Assembly (NCBI GenBank): GCA_004802705.1
Contig: SGPL01000059.1
Span: 29,839-93,838 of the forward strand
Length of the DNA stretch: 64,000 nucleotides
Reading direction: 5' to 3'
Source: Bondarzewia mesenterica
Lineage: Eukaryota > Basidiomycota > Agaricomycetes > Russulales > Bondarzewiaceae
Shown here: piece by piece, positions 13,344 to 25,042 of the stretch
Layout: the number at the start of each line of letters is the position of its first letter
How positions within the stretch are numbered: the stretch's first letter is position 1
Position numbers and translations under genes: made by a program
Notes under the pieces: model-generated
What the model was told of the DNA's origin: nothing
What the model saw: the letters and a program-made list of their open reading frames with translations, nothing else
Database searches by the model: none

Positions 13344-13363
13344 TGGTCTGTCCTGGTCTGTCC
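13344..13363. repeat. Exact 10-base tandem duplication
   Basis: TGGTCTGTCC occurs twice head to tail without mismatch. The following CCCAGACCA can pair back with part of the unit. Confidence 0.9.
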
Positions 13364-13973
13364 CAGACCAACACATTACGTCGAGGGTCTCCAGGAGCCC
13401 TGATAAAGTCTACATGCAAAGACAATAAGTAAGTCCCGTACCAACGATGTGGATACCGTTGCGGGGACATGTGTGAATCGCGTCCAAATTTGGAGCAGGT
13501 ACAAATATATTGCTGCAGCTCCATGCCAGTGGCCGCAAACACCTGACCTGCCCACTGTACATGACTATATCCGATAAAGTGTAGACGGTGCCTCGAGTAT
13601 CCTATGCAAGGTGTGGGTATTAGAGAAGTAAAAAAAGACCATTGGTCGTGTCTTGAAGCCAGCCTCAAGCATGCAATCATAGTAAGTACGCGTATGTTAC
13701 AATTTTCGTTGTCAAACGTGCCGGGAATCATATATCGCAAGCTGCTAACAACAAACACTATGTGGGATTCATCACCAAGAGTATACGGGACCAAAAGCAA
13801 ACTGTAGGATATCGTGAACACAAGCCGTCCAACCAAAAAAATCGAGAAATAAGAAAAGTAAGGCATTACACGCGCGGCGTCAACAAATATACGTACTTCA
13901 ATAGATAGATATACAGCAAAGAAGGAAGAAGGAAGAACGGGAGTAAGGGTGGGGACCTTCAAGCCGGCAGGCT

Positions 13974-16207
13974 CTACCACGGGCGAACAGGGTGCGAACA
14001 GACATCACCGGCACGATGGGGATCTGCAACAACATCGTGATACTGCCGTCGGGACTCGACCTCTTCCCTTCCCCGGAACCGAATCCCCACCTGTTCTGAT
14101 TTCCGTTCGCCGCGCCCAGGGCCCGCGCTGTACCCTGCAGCAGCTGACCAATCCGTTCCGCTCCCGCTGCTACTGACGGACTGCCCGGCAGGTGTCCACC
14201 GCGCGCCGCGCAGATGCTGTTCTGTGGTCATGGGCGGATTTAGCATGGGCGCGGGCATACGGACGACGTCGAGGGGGGGTTCGCCGGATTGCGGCGTCGC
14301 GGGGGAGATCGGTGAGGGATCGATCGGGGAGATCCCGTCGTTGGTCGAGGACGAAAAGGACGCGGGAGGGGACGGGATCGCGGTGATGAGATGCGATGGC
14401 GGGCGGTTGCCCCCATCTCTCATCGGGCGCTCGGGGTAGGCTGGCGTTTTCGCGCGCACTGAGGCGGAAGACCATGACGTTGATAAGGGCGTTGCTTCCA
14501 TGTTTCTGTATGCAGAATAAAGTTGGTGGTGGCGATGACCCGTGTGGAAGGACCGATCAGCGGACGTGTTCGTAAAAATGTAAAAATGGAATCGCGTACG
14601 CTTTGCACGGTGGGACGGATAGCGATCGTCGGCGCTCCCACAATTGGTCCGCATTGGGCGGACGAAAGCCCTCGGAGCTATCATTGTGAGCCGCTCGCAA
14701 GCGCTGGAGAACCGCTCTCGAGTCGTTGTGTGGGGATAGCTTGGAGAGATCGGCTAGGTAAGAGATGGGAGGAAGTGAGAACGATGCCTGGCGGATGATG
14801 TTCTGTTCGCTCGGCAGGTGAATTGGAGGTAGCGTTATCCTTTCCGAGTTGGCGAGCTGGCGAAGACCGGGGAAGGAAGAGGGAGGTGGGAACGTGTTTA
14901 ACGGAGCGCCAGCTGAAGAAGACTTGCTCGAAGCGAAAGACGCTAAGGACGCCGATGAGGGCGGCCCAGGGTAAGGCGAATACCGAGGGTGCTGGCTGTG
15001 CGCACGACCTACAGGGATCCGGTCTACACCGCCATCGGCAGAGAACGACCCTGTCGGTGCTGAAGTGGACAAGTATGGGATATGGGGATGCGGCTGTTGC
15101 TGTATTATATGCCCTGTTTTAGAATAATCAGGGGGTGAGCAAGACGATGCTCCGTGGCGTAAAAGGGGAGGTAGAGGTTGGCTGCCCGACTTGAGAGGAT
15201 GAGGTGGTATCGATGATATGACGGTCCAACCGTCCTGAGGTGCACTCAAAGCACCCACGCCAGACAGACCACCGTGTGGTATCTGCGTGTTGCGCCGAGA
15301 ACGGCGACGGCCTTGTCCATTTGGGACAACCTGCCCGAAACCAGGCTGGTCGGGAGACAAGCATGTGCTAGGGAACGTTGGTCTAGCAAAGAAATTTGAT
15401 TTAATGAGGGCATGGGGGATGCGGCAAAGATGCGGCTCACCCAAATAATGGTACAAGGTCGTGACGGATAGGCCATGCCACGCTGAAAAAACGAGTCGGT
15501 TCAAGCTGACGTACAGAGGAAAGAAGGAAAAGGTAGCCTTACCGACGGGACAAACGTAGGGCAACCTGCAGGCAGAATGGTTAGCCCGAAGACGAACACT
15601 CGCTGCGAAGGAAATACCTCGTAGGGCATCCATGTCCCCTGAATTTTGAGATATCCGCCGCGTACTCTGCGAATTTGTGAGGCCAAATCCGGCTGCGATT
15701 CTATCATTTTCACGATGTCCGCTACACGCAGAACGGGCGCGGCTAAGTCGAAGGCTAGAAGCGTGATAAGAAGCGGTTCATAATACCTTTGGAGTTTCCC
15801 AAAGCTGGTGGAAACCGTCAGTGCCTCATTTCGGATGGGTATTCCGCAAGCAACGAGCAACGCACCTTTCCAAATTCCAGTCCAAAGGATGTAGCCATCG
15901 TCAGCGTCCATCATGATCCACTGACTATTCAGTGGATATTCAAAGACGGGTCTGTGATGGAGTCGGCATCGTCGCATACAGAATGAACGGATGGATTCGT
16001 GGCGAAACGTACATATATCCTCGAGGATCATTGCTTGTGATATATCTGCTTTTCGTGACATGGTGATTAAGACTCGCGTACGGCCGAAACCGAGGGCCTG
16101 TGGTCGAAGACTCCTGCGGGGGAGAAGGAAAGGTGTCCTAGACGGGCTTGAGATGAACGTCTAGGGGGAAGGCGTCGGAAACAAACCTGGAGCACTCCGG
16201 TGGTCAT
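13974..16207 (-). CDS. APSES/KilA-N DNA-binding transcription factor (Xbp1-like)
   Basis: This is a nuclear sequence-specific regulator of the fungal APSES class, whose members control cell cycle, stress and development. I start it at ATG 16207 (MTTGVLQ); splicing then gives a run through RPYASLNHHVTKSRYI, EYPLNSQWIMMDADDGYILW and TGIWKALGNSKADIVKM. The next motifs are RRVRGGYLKIQGTWMPYEV and RVAWPIRHDLVPLFG, the complete KilA-N fold. A micro-exon of about 18 bases (15798-15815) supplies part of WKALGNSKAD. After the domain comes a basic patch (RRRSRRN near 15290), then a low-complexity Pro/Ser-rich tail of about 400 residues, which is typical. A final intron (donor GTACGC near 14600) joins the last exon, ending at TAG 13974. 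The in-frame ATG at 16061 is not the start, because it would lose the conserved leader of the domain. Confidence 0.88.
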
Positions 16208-17312
16208 GTCGATGGGTGGGGGAGAGAAACAAGGAGAGCGCGGGCGAGTTTGCCTTTGGTACAATCACGAAATGGCGACCACTTAAATACCCGGGGCCAG
16301 GAAAGCNAGGCGAGTAGGGCAAAAAAAAAGGCAGAGAACGCCAGGCACTGTGATGTGGCTAGAAGAGAAACAGCATTAAGGGTCACACGCGTGTTCGGGT
16401 GAGGGGGGAAGGAAAGGAGATGGAGGGGATGGAGGGGGGGGGTTATAAGCTCGGAGGCGGCGTCTGTCGGGAACCGGAATTCCCAAGGGTGGAACGGGGC
16501 AGAGACCATTTACGGAGTCTGAGAGGAGTGGTTGGCAACACCCAATATAAACCGTCTTCTTCACCCGAAAATCACTCGTCTTCTTTCCAAGGCACCGAAG
16601 CGGCTTCCGTCGGCCCGCGCCCGTCTCCCTTCGCGGAACTTTCTCCGACCCCGGAAACTCCGCAATATTGGAAACTCACCACGTGCTCCCGGAACCGCCG
16701 CGGCAAACCCTCGACCACCACTGCCTCGAAATTGACTGTACAAGTCAATATCATAGGATCCGAGTTGTCCACTCGTCTCATCACAAGGCCACCGTGTCCC
16801 TCGCGGACGCCGCCCACAACTTCCTCCTCTCTCCCTCCCCTTTTCCGGCCCAATTGCTGTATTCACCGGTGCTCGGCGACATTCAATGTCCATGGCGCGT
16901 GGTCGGGCTTCGGCGGGGGCACTTTGTAATACGAGGCGGACTGGGCCTCCCACGCGTGGAATATAGGTTCAATCGCGAGCTTTCCCCGAAGTGGCCTGGC
17001 GTGGTGCTCCGTTGGACCAAGATCCCTGCCGCCAGATACGCACGTCGTCGAAGACACCCCAGAACAGCAACACACACCCGGTTCGTTCTCGCACGAGGCT
17101 CGCACAAATTCATGCTCGAAGCCACCGATCAAGCTTAGACTGGTCCACCGAATCGCCCCTTGAACTTTTTCATGGTCGTACCACTCCGCTTTTGGGACCT
17201 GGAACGTGAAACGCACAGAAATTCGTTCGTAACCGCATCAACACCGTTGTCGACACTCTTCCATCCGCATCGGCCACTGGCCTCCACTGGCGTGCCCTCG
17301 GTGATTCACTAC

Positions 17313-17332
17313 AGTATCCACTAGTATCCACT
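17313..17332. repeat. Exact 10-base tandem duplication
   Basis: AGTATCCACT occurs twice head to tail without mismatch. Confidence 0.9.
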
Positions 17333-17533
17333 GGCGTCGAGTCTGATCAACAAGCCACAACGGCGCTTTTATGGGCTCGGATAAGATACAAGGTTTCGTG
17401 TACGGCTGCGCATGGGTGCCTTGATCGCCCGAGGATAGTTACCTATTGTCCAACGATAGCGTAGACGTCACGGGGCGATATTTTACTTGCGGACCTGCGA
17501 CACGATCGGATGGCTTCGGACGTATATTCGCAG

Positions 17534-17553
17534 GGACGGCACTGGACGGCACT
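17534..17553. repeat. Exact 10-base tandem duplication
   Basis: GGACGGCACT occurs twice head to tail without mismatch. Confidence 0.9.
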
Positions 17554-17739
17554 GCACCGCCCAAGGCCCATCTGGTCCCGTTTGCCCTCTCTCGACTGCA
17601 GCCAACAACTATTCGCGTCCAATTTCAATATCCGACACGGTCCTGGGACATCAGATAAGTAACACACAAACTATAAAAACATCGCGTCCCCAATGGGTCT
17701 ACACGCGTGATGGGGAGATTCTCCTTGGTCCAAAGACAA

Positions 17740-19341
17740 TCAATCTTTGCCTGCCGCCTCCGCTACAGCCTTGAGGACACTGCGTGTCTCCGTGCAGCCA
17801 GGCCCGCCTCCCGTCGTGTAGATCACATGGCTGACCTCGAACCCATTGAATTGGCTGGCAGCACAAACCGTGTAAGCACCCATGTTATCAAAGCCAAGCC
17901 AGTCCCCGACTTGAAGGGTGTTCGGAAGCTCCGTGACCGGGCACACACAGTCGATGGAATCGCATGTAGGTCCCCAAACACTGCTCTTCCTCAATGCCTC
18001 CGATGACGGGATGTGGAAGGAGTTGTTCAGGGACAGTACGTATGGCTGCACCTTCTGATGGTCGAACAAAATGCAATTGAAAGCCCCATAGACGCCATCG
18101 TTGATGTAGTCTGCAACATAATGGAGGAACGCCATCAACGATCGAGAATGAGATGGAGAGACGAAACAACATACACATCACTGTGGGCTGATCTCCATCT
18201 GTCTCCTGAGCTGCCATCTCGAGCGCTCCATCCACTAGGGGAGCGCGACGCGCGATGATGTTGGCTGCCAAACTGAATGCTCTCGAAACATAATACCGGC
18301 CAGGCTCGGCGATAATTCGGATATCATGACGGTCTGGGAAATAACGATGGATGGCGTCCCTTAAAGTAGCCGCGGTAGCCTCAAAGTTACCATCCTCGAA
18401 TCCGCCGCCAACATCGAGAAATTTAAAGGCGTAACCCGCCTGCTTGCCCATATCAAACGTTGTCCGCGCACGCATCACGGCGTCGGAGAAGGCACCAGAG
18501 TCGTAGCAGCCGCTACCTACGTGGAAGCTGATACCAATAACATCTAAACCGAGTTCTTTCGCCTTCGCAAGAAGCCCTGGCACGGTAACCAACGGTGCAC
18601 CAAACTTGAGGCCGAGCCGGCACAGGCTCTTCGAGTCGTCGGTGAGAATGCGGAGAACGAGCTTCGCACGGGGATTCGCACGGGCGATCTTGTACAGCTC
18701 GTCGGCATTGTCGAAAGTCATCATGTCGACACCCGCTTTGGCCGCGTTCTTGATGAACGACGTCGCCTTGCACGGGTTCGCAAAGATGATCCGGCCTGGG
18801 TCGATACCGAGCTTGAGCACTTGCGAAATCTCGCCATTGGAGGCGCAGTCGAAACCCGCGCCGAGTCCCGAGAGCAGGCGGAGAATGTACGGGTCAGGAT
18901 TGCATTTCACCGCTGTAGAATCAGAGTCAATTTGACGATCCAGGGTCACAAGCCGACAGACGTACCATAGAAAGGCTCGATTTCAGGCAGACACCGCTTC
19001 CAACGTTCGTGCTGCCTATAGACGTGACTCAGGTCCGCGACGAAAAAAGCCTTCTCCGCGTCGGGTTCGTGATCAACAGCAAGACGGGCGGCTCTCATAA
19101 TCCCCTCTCTGAGGTGAACATCCGGGTGTCCATGGTACACAGGAGGAAGATCTTCGAAAAAGACGTTGTCATCTGCCGCTTCGTCGCGTTCGGTGAGATT
19201 AGGTGAAGTCTGTAGGGGAGTTGATAACAATAGTGTGCTCGCCGTCCAAGACGACAGGTTTTCAGCATAAGAAGCATCCGGAGATATGACCAAATGGTGG
19301 TCGACTGAGAATGGCACGGGAAGAATTTCGACTTGAGACAT
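17740..19341 (-). CDS. spe1: Ornithine decarboxylase
   Basis: This PLP enzyme converts ornithine to putrescine, the first and rate-limiting step of polyamine synthesis, in the cytosol. The PLP-lysine motif AVKCNPDPYIL follows the first intron (near 18960-18910). The fold-III barrel carries the FHVGSGC loop, the glycine-rich LDVGGGFEDG and the phosphate-binding EPGRYYV. A second intron splits the codon before YINDGVYG near 18120, and the active-site cysteine sits in WGPTCDSIDCV. It ends GKD-TGA at 17740. I chose ATG 19341 (MSQVEILP); the frame stays open upstream but only with a GTG at 19461, so an extra 5' exon is possible. The family is often controlled by antizyme and upstream open frames; neither can be shown here. 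Confidence 0.92.
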
Positions 19342-20869
19342 ATTGGTAGCAAATTTTTCAGGGGTATCCGTAGTTGTATGTTCAGATTCTAGTTCGTCGA
19401 GAGAAAGTTGAGAAGGCTGGTCTAGTGAAAACTTGAGAGTCGTCGTTTTTGGAACGTTCACGCGGTAAACCCGATGTACCGAACCTGAACCGCCGCGGTC
19501 TGCGTATGAACCGGGCGGGAGAGGACGGTAGCAAGAGGGTTTGATTCAGCAGATGTGAGTTCCTCGCTTTCAGCAGCGAGGAAAGGCTTGAAGGGAGAAG
19601 AAGGTGATGAGGTGAAGTGATGAAAGTTGGTAAAGAACGCGATGATACGGAGAAGTGTGACTGATCGACGTGAAGACAAGTCCTGTCAAGGAGGTTCGCC
19701 TTTGTTCCAACAGTCAGCGATGATGATGGGTTCACAGAACCGTGAATGAATGCTTACCTCGAACAGAAGACCACCTAACGCGAATGAACAAAGGGGTCAG
19801 AACAGTAGTGGAGTAGCATTGGTTGCTGCGACACTCACTCGAGGGTCAACAGACGAAGATCGTCGTTTCTCTTCTGGTCAGTAATGATGGCGCAAAAAGT
19901 CTCTGCGTCGTGTCCGACAGTCACGACGACAGAGTTCAACAGCAAGTGGGAGTTGAGAACAAAAAGCTGCGTTGTGGTTGGCTGCCGTTGGCTGACGTCG
20001 AAAATTGCAATCGATGTATAGTCTCGGCAAGTTCCGACCGAGGATGAGCTAAACTGACTACAGTCGTTTCAATGTCCGACTCCGCGACTATGGTTCAACC
20101 GATCTCTTCATATTTGGCACGGTACAACAAAGTTCAAGCCCCACGCTGTACGCCGATTGCACTGCTGTGGTGCTCCAAGGGTTTGAGAGACCAATACAGG
20201 GTGTCTCGATTCTTGAGTTATCACCGTTGTGAGATTAACGGATATGAGAAGCTCGACCAAATTCACTTACCTCTTCGTGCTGAAACGTTTCATACACGGT
20301 ACTAGTCTTCGGGTTCCGTGCTAATTCTGTGGAGGGGCATAGCGGAATACATGCAGTCATTGACACAGGAAAGGCACAGGTAGAGTGTCAGCTAAGCAAT
20401 GGAGCGCAAGAATAAGGGAACTTCTGGTACAAGGAGACCCATTAAATGAACAGGGTAAAGACAGGTGCCGTCATGTACCTATGTATTCATCCATGAAGGC
20501 CTCTAGAACTCATAGGGGCCTACGTGGGAAGAGAAGCGGGTAAGATTTCAGGAAGTAAGCATACTTGTAGTTAATGCGGAGAGATGACTGTTTTGGACAC
20601 GAGGACGGCGCACGCAGAGATGACTCGTGCGCTCACAAGAACATTGCAGTTGTTTCTTGACAGATTGAACTTAGACATGACGCTGATCCTGGGAGTTCAA
20701 TGTCCACGGTCGGAAGATTAATATGGCCGTGACTTATCTCAAAAAAACCCATCGATTGCTTCATCAAAACGTTTTGTCGATGATCGTCTAATGTACAAAG
20801 AAAAAATAGAATGTGACGAGCAACTGAATTGCGTACCGTGTCAGCGCAGCGTCCCCGATCATGCAAAGA
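19342..20869. other. Ornithine decarboxylase upstream region, no other gene recognised
   Basis: Splice-like signals near 19740-19860 on the minus strand suggest a 5' leader for ornithine decarboxylase, perhaps with upstream open frames. The rest, up to the PTPA stop, has no supported coding sequence. Confidence 0.4.
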
Positions 20870-22361
20870 CTAAGGCTGTGGAGCTGGAGGGGGGCCCATT
20901 CTCCCATAATTGCTACCTCTGGTAGATTTGGCAGACGCAGGCGGTGTAACGTGACGAGCTGCAGGGTAAGGTGCATCTACCCACGGAGCATGCGTAACGC
21001 CTGATACAGATAGATTGAGAGGATATGCCCGAGGCGTGGCTGACGCCCATGGCGCTTGAGTACCGCCCGCCCGACTGTAAGGCGGTGCAGAGGAAACAGA
21101 GGACACGTCGGCGCTAGCATCAGGAATGGATTCGGCATTCTCCACATTCCATTCTATCAACCCGCCTAACGGGATGTGCTGCACAACAACGCGTTTTCCG
21201 AGGACTTCCGCCTGTTGATTGAAGGGTCAGAAGGGTCAGTGCCTGCAAGCTCAGAATTGGCGATGCGTTCACGGAACTACAACTCACTTCGTACATTTTG
21301 AATAGTCCGGAATGCACCTTCGCCCAATGTTGTACTCCCGTGGCAATAGAATATAGCTGTGAAGAATGCTCATGAAAAGGTCCATGCTTGACCTCGTGTA
21401 TGCGCATGATGGACATGAAATACAAGTTTGTGGGAGGCAAAGGTGGGCGGAGGACGGAGGCCACGGGTATCGCGTCCTGATCTATGGCGCCGACGGATAG
21501 ATTAGCAAAAGAAAAATCGATCTCCTTCATTCCCCATCAGTGCCGACGAAACACACCTCGAAGCTGTGCACTGCCAAATATGTACCCGAGGAAGTGAGAA
21601 TCGTCTAGACCCCAAACGCCGTGGCTGCCCGCAGGTTCCAACTTGTACACGTCTTGCAGACGCCAAGAGAGCGTGAGATACCGAACGAAGAGGACAAGGA
21701 CAACTTGACGTTCCTCTTCTGGATCCGGTCGCAGGAATCGGATGAGGGTCAGGCAGAGCAGAAGCATGGCAAAAGCGGTCTCGTGTCCCGTTCCATAATC
21801 CATCCGGACGAACGAGCCGAACGATATCAGGAGGTACGGCCTGAGATGAGGGATAACGGCATGAAACGACGGGGGAAGCAGAGAACATAAAAGGTTGTCG
21901 GCACGCTGCGATCAGACAAAATGAATGATTGCGCGCACTGGAATGGAGACGTGGGCTCACATCCTCAAGGCGTTTACCCCAGGTTCGAAAGGCTAGATTT
22001 CCAAATCTTTGGGGTGTCGGGAGGGGTGGTATCTCATCTATCCAGTGATCCAATTGATCAAGTAAGTCGATCACGGCTTTTACAGCCTAAGAAGTAGACC
22101 ATCAGCACTTCGTCGCTTAACCGTGTATCCGCAAAGGCTTGACATCACCTCGCTTGGACTTGAGCTCCCCCATGGGAGAAAATATCCAACTACAGCCTCA
22201 CTTAGGCGTCGTAAGTACAAGGCATAGTCTTGATATCCCCGCGTCCGTTTCCACAACTCGACGTCAGAATCGGAGCGGATTTTGAGGGAAGGGACGAAGT
22301 CAAAACATGAGACTTGATCGGTTGATATGTGCCGCAATAGGGGCAGCTGGATAGATTCCAT
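20870..22361 (-). CDS. rrd1: PTPA, serine/threonine phosphatase 2A activator (peptidyl-prolyl isomerase)
   Basis: PTPA binds the PP2A catalytic subunit, helps load its metal ions and has prolyl isomerase activity. From ATG 22361 the exons give KRTRGYQDYALYLRRLSEAV, then LDHWIDEIPPLPTPQRFGNL, FRTWGKRLED, the ATP/peptide groove segment MDYGTGHE, EPAGSHGVWGLDDSHFLGYI and IHEVKHGPFHEHSSQLYSI. KVHSGLFKMYE and VVQHIPLGGLIEW follow. This is the whole conserved domain in order. The C-terminal extension after VVQHIPLGG is about 90 residues, Pro/Ser/Ala-rich, and suggests the RRD1/YPA1 branch rather than the short RRD2 branch. The stop is TAG 20870. Confidence 0.9.
21221..21238. repeat. Exact 9-base tandem duplication in a PTPA intron
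   Basis: GAAGGGTCA occurs twice head to tail, inside the intron before the last PTPA exon. Confidence 0.85.
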
Positions 22362-22578
22362 AAACCTTGGCAAGCTGGGCTATCTTTGGAGCGTCAGCGC
22401 AAATTCTGTTGACAGTCAATCACCTTACTAGGATGAATACGATTGGAAGTCGACCCTACCACGCGTTCGGATGTTCTGAAGAGCAAAACCTTCCTACTGA
22501 GAAAAGTAACCTTTGGAACGAAAGAGATCTGTACGTACGCGGACGCAGGTTGTGCAAGAACTAGGGCGAGCTTGAGTT

Positions 22579-22596
22579 TGAGGGCAATGAGGGCAA
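22579..22596. repeat. Exact 9-base tandem duplication
   Basis: TGAGGGCAA occurs twice head to tail between the PTPA start and the ankyrin/MYND gene. The surrounding 22362-22829 holds no other supported feature. Confidence 0.8.
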
Positions 22597-22829
22597 CATC
22601 ATCACTGCATCATCATCATCGCTTGAAGACGCGTAAACGGTGCTTATGAGTTCACGTGCTGAGAAACCGATGGCATGTGATGTCGACGCGTGCTATTCTT
22701 GGTTTTTCATGAACTTTCGCCTTACAATCCTCATATGATATATGCTGGATAAAGATGCATAAATCTTGAGAGCGCATTTAATTTTGAATATGATGTGGAA
22801 TACCTCCAATTGCTGTCAGAAGGCGGTAC

Positions 22830-23876
22830 CTAAGCTTTGCAGGAGGCCTTGTGGTGTTTCCAATCTGCCTTCTGACAACCTCTAGGTGGAGCACAGTACT
22901 GTGCTCTCTTACACCTCGAGCAAGTGAGAAGCTTCCCTCCGCTCCTTCCACAAAAGAGACAGACTTTTCCCACTAATGTCTTCCTCCGTTGATCCTCCTT
23001 TCTAACCGACCCCGCCATCTCCCGATTAATGCCCGTCCTCTCAGTGGTCTCCACCAGCACCCTGACACTCATTCCATCATTATCCTGCACATCTGCATTC
23101 CCTCCATGAGAGAGCCACCACTTCATCGCCTCCACTTTCTTCGTCACTAGTGCGCGGTCGCTTTTGTCCCAAATAACAGCCATCCCATGTCCACAAGTCC
23201 CCCCGAATCGATCGCGCGCCGTGACGTCTCCTCCAGCCTCATACAGGATCTCTGCTAGCTCAGCATCGAATGAAGGCTGCGTAGCTAACGCGTGACAGAG
23301 CGCGGTGGTTCCTGAGAGATCGCGTCCGTCCACAGGGATACGGGCAGTCTGTGCAAGCCAACGGGCCACCTCCAGATGCTTCTTGCGAAGATCTGGTTGA
23401 ATAATGGAAGCCAGGAGAAGTACGTTGTATATGGGTGTTTTCGTAGCACCGTAGCGCAGTGCGCATATTTCTGTCACTGCCTCATCGGCGCCCACACGCG
23501 CAACGCGATCGCTGAAGTCGGCTTTCACAGAGTCGAGATCTCCAGCAAAAAGGAGGAGCCCAAAATGGTCAAGATCTTGGAAGGGTTTCATGGTGGAATT
23601 GGAGAAATACATCCGCAGACGTTGGGATTCTGCACCTTTAAGTGGCCCGTCGCTGGTACCCCATGCAAATTGAGTCAAATTTTCCCCAGTAAGAAGACAA
23701 AGTCAGTCATGAGACATACGTAGCTATTAGCTCGTCGAGCGACCTTAATAGTTATCATCATTCGACAACAAATGAGCGTTGGTAAGTGACGACTCAGCAG
23801 CGACAAATCCAGGTGATTCTTACCTGCCTCCCCCAGAGGCTAACTCTGCCATAAGTTTTTCACGCTTTCTTTCCAT
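22830..23876 (-). CDS. Ankyrin-repeat protein with C-terminal MYND zinc finger
   Basis: Two small exons (start MERKREKLMAELASGGG at 23876, then SLDELIAT) are joined by good GTAAGA and GTATGT introns to a long exon. The middle has three to four ankyrin-like helical pairs, for example VDGRDLSGTTALCHALA and VTARDRFGGTCGHGMAV. The C-terminus is a MYND finger: CLFCGRSGGKLLTCSRCKRA, then QYCAPPRGCQKADWKHH and a final KASCKA, with the paired cysteines and the late H-C. MYND fingers bind proline-rich partners and are very common in Agaricomycete lineage-expanded families. The partner and process are unknown. An upstream TTG-initiated reading at 23678 was rejected in favour of this spliced start. Confidence 0.85.
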
Positions 23877-24190
23877 GCCTAGCACCTAGAATTGATAGAA
23901 ATCTGAAGAATACTCAGCTGATACGAAGGGCAGATGGCAGATAAAAGTTGAATCTGAAACTCAAAAACCGCGCGTTCAACACGCGTCGCAGCACGTGCGA
24001 ACGAGACATGTCTCGTGCTTTCCTCGGCCGATCGCCGAAGGATCATAAAACGAAAAGCAATTGAGTAAAAAAATGGACGAACACACAAGCCCCCTAATAG
24101 CATATTAAGAAATACAAAACATAAAACAACATTAGAGATACACCAAAGTGCGCTCACTACCGTGCGCACTGCGAGAATTTGCAAAGGAGA

Positions 24191-25042
24191 CTACGGCTGG
24201 CCCAACAACTCCTTCAATTCGCCGCTCTCTGCCATCTCCTGCACAATATCTAGACCACCAACAAACTCCCCGTCGATGATCAACTGAGGGAATGTCGGCC
24301 AGTTGTTCAACACCTTCAGACCTACCAATGTCGAGGCGTGTCAATCGCAGACTTATCAGCATGAGATCAAATCCGTACCTGCGCGTACACTCTCGTCGGA
24401 CAAAATATCAAAGTGCGTGAAGTCAACTTCTTGCTCCTTCAGCAGCGCGACCGTCCTTCTTGAGAAACCACACCGCGGCACGTCTGGCGAACCCTTCATG
24501 AATAGCACAACTTTGCTTTTCCCCATCAGGCCCTTCAACCGCGCGTTTAATTCCTCCTCTGTCTCAGTTTTTTCAGGCTCGTATGATCCAGGAGCTGTTT
24601 CCGGGCTTTTGTTTGTGTGTGACAGTGGATGGACGGAGGATGGAGGGCGGACATAGGTTGCAATCGAGTTCGTCAGCCCAGCTGCGTCGGCGCCGGATAT
24701 ACGCCCAAGTAAAGTGTGACCCTTGAAATTGAATTCTCGCCGTTAACAAAGCCATCATGGTGAGATCCAAGTAGCGCTTACCCGTAAAATAATGAACGAG
24801 GGAACGGCCTCGATCTCGAATGACTCCGAGATGTCACTCTGAGATTCCGCTTCCACCTGGAGAACAAGAAGCTGAGGGTATTTCCTGGACAGCTCCAGCA
24901 CGACTTCATTCATCTGCGCGCATGGTGCGGCCCAGGGTGCCCAGAAATTGATCAGGGAAACCCGATTTAGGTTGACCGAGAGCAGAGATTGAAAATGTTC
25001 CGCAGAAGTAACCTCGTGGAAATTGGTAGGAGTCGAAGACAT
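24191..25042 (-). CDS. grx4: Monothiol glutaredoxin with thioredoxin domain (Grx3/Grx4 type)
   Basis: Cytosolic/nuclear Grx3/4 proteins bind a [2Fe-2S] cluster with glutathione, deliver iron and signal iron status to transcription factors. The thioredoxin domain starts at [11 protein letters not shown] and carries the single-cysteine motif FWAPWAAPC, as is usual for this class. A hinge follows, then the glutaredoxin domain with [14 protein letters not shown] (CGFS active site), [20 protein letters not shown] and the end [12 protein letters not shown] 24191. Three introns fall at about 24790-24710, 24380-24320 and within the hinge. Length of about 230-240 residues matches single-Grx-domain members. 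Confidence 0.92.

Larger units (their letters stand above)
8805..13973. other. 5 kb with no recognisable gene
   Basis: No open frame here extends through plausible splice sites into a known family. Minus-strand stretches at about 9740-10016 and 11546-11900 look weakly exon-like but could not be joined. A GC-rich segment (11980-13000) produces overlapping long open frames on both strands, which is expected from composition alone. Several exact 10-base tandem duplications occur. It may hold a lineage-specific gene, a decayed gene or non-coding RNA. Confidence 0.4.
16208..17739. other. No recognisable gene between APSES factor and ornithine decarboxylase
   Basis: This is the upstream region of the APSES factor and the 3' flank of the decarboxylase. 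GC-rich sequence at 16400-17200 gives long overlapping frames on both strands, none with family motifs. Two exact 10-base tandem duplications lie at 17313-17332 and 17534-17553. Confidence 0.4.

Noticed and set aside
13162..13980. Minus-strand open frame of 272 codons
   Set aside because: It overlaps the APSES factor stop, contains many rare residue runs (His, Cys, Trp, Arg) and no family motif; the adjacent frame is the supported gene end. Probably 3' UTR.
14170..14475. Minus-strand frame of 101 codons rich in Arg and Asp
   Set aside because: It is a shadow of the Pro/Ser-rich APSES tail in another frame.
15501..16061. APSES factor starting at ATG 16061
   Set aside because: Reading straight from this ATG loses RPYASLNHHVTKSRYI and GYIPVFEYP; the spliced model from 16207 restores the full KilA-N leader through consensus introns.
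16399..16929. Plus-strand frame of 176 codons upstream of the APSES factor
   Set aside because: Low-complexity Gly/Pro/Ser coding with equally long frames on the other strand, and no family resemblance.
19342..19461. Longer ornithine decarboxylase from 19461
   Set aside because: The codon there is GTG, not ATG; ATG 19341 is the first standard start in the frame.
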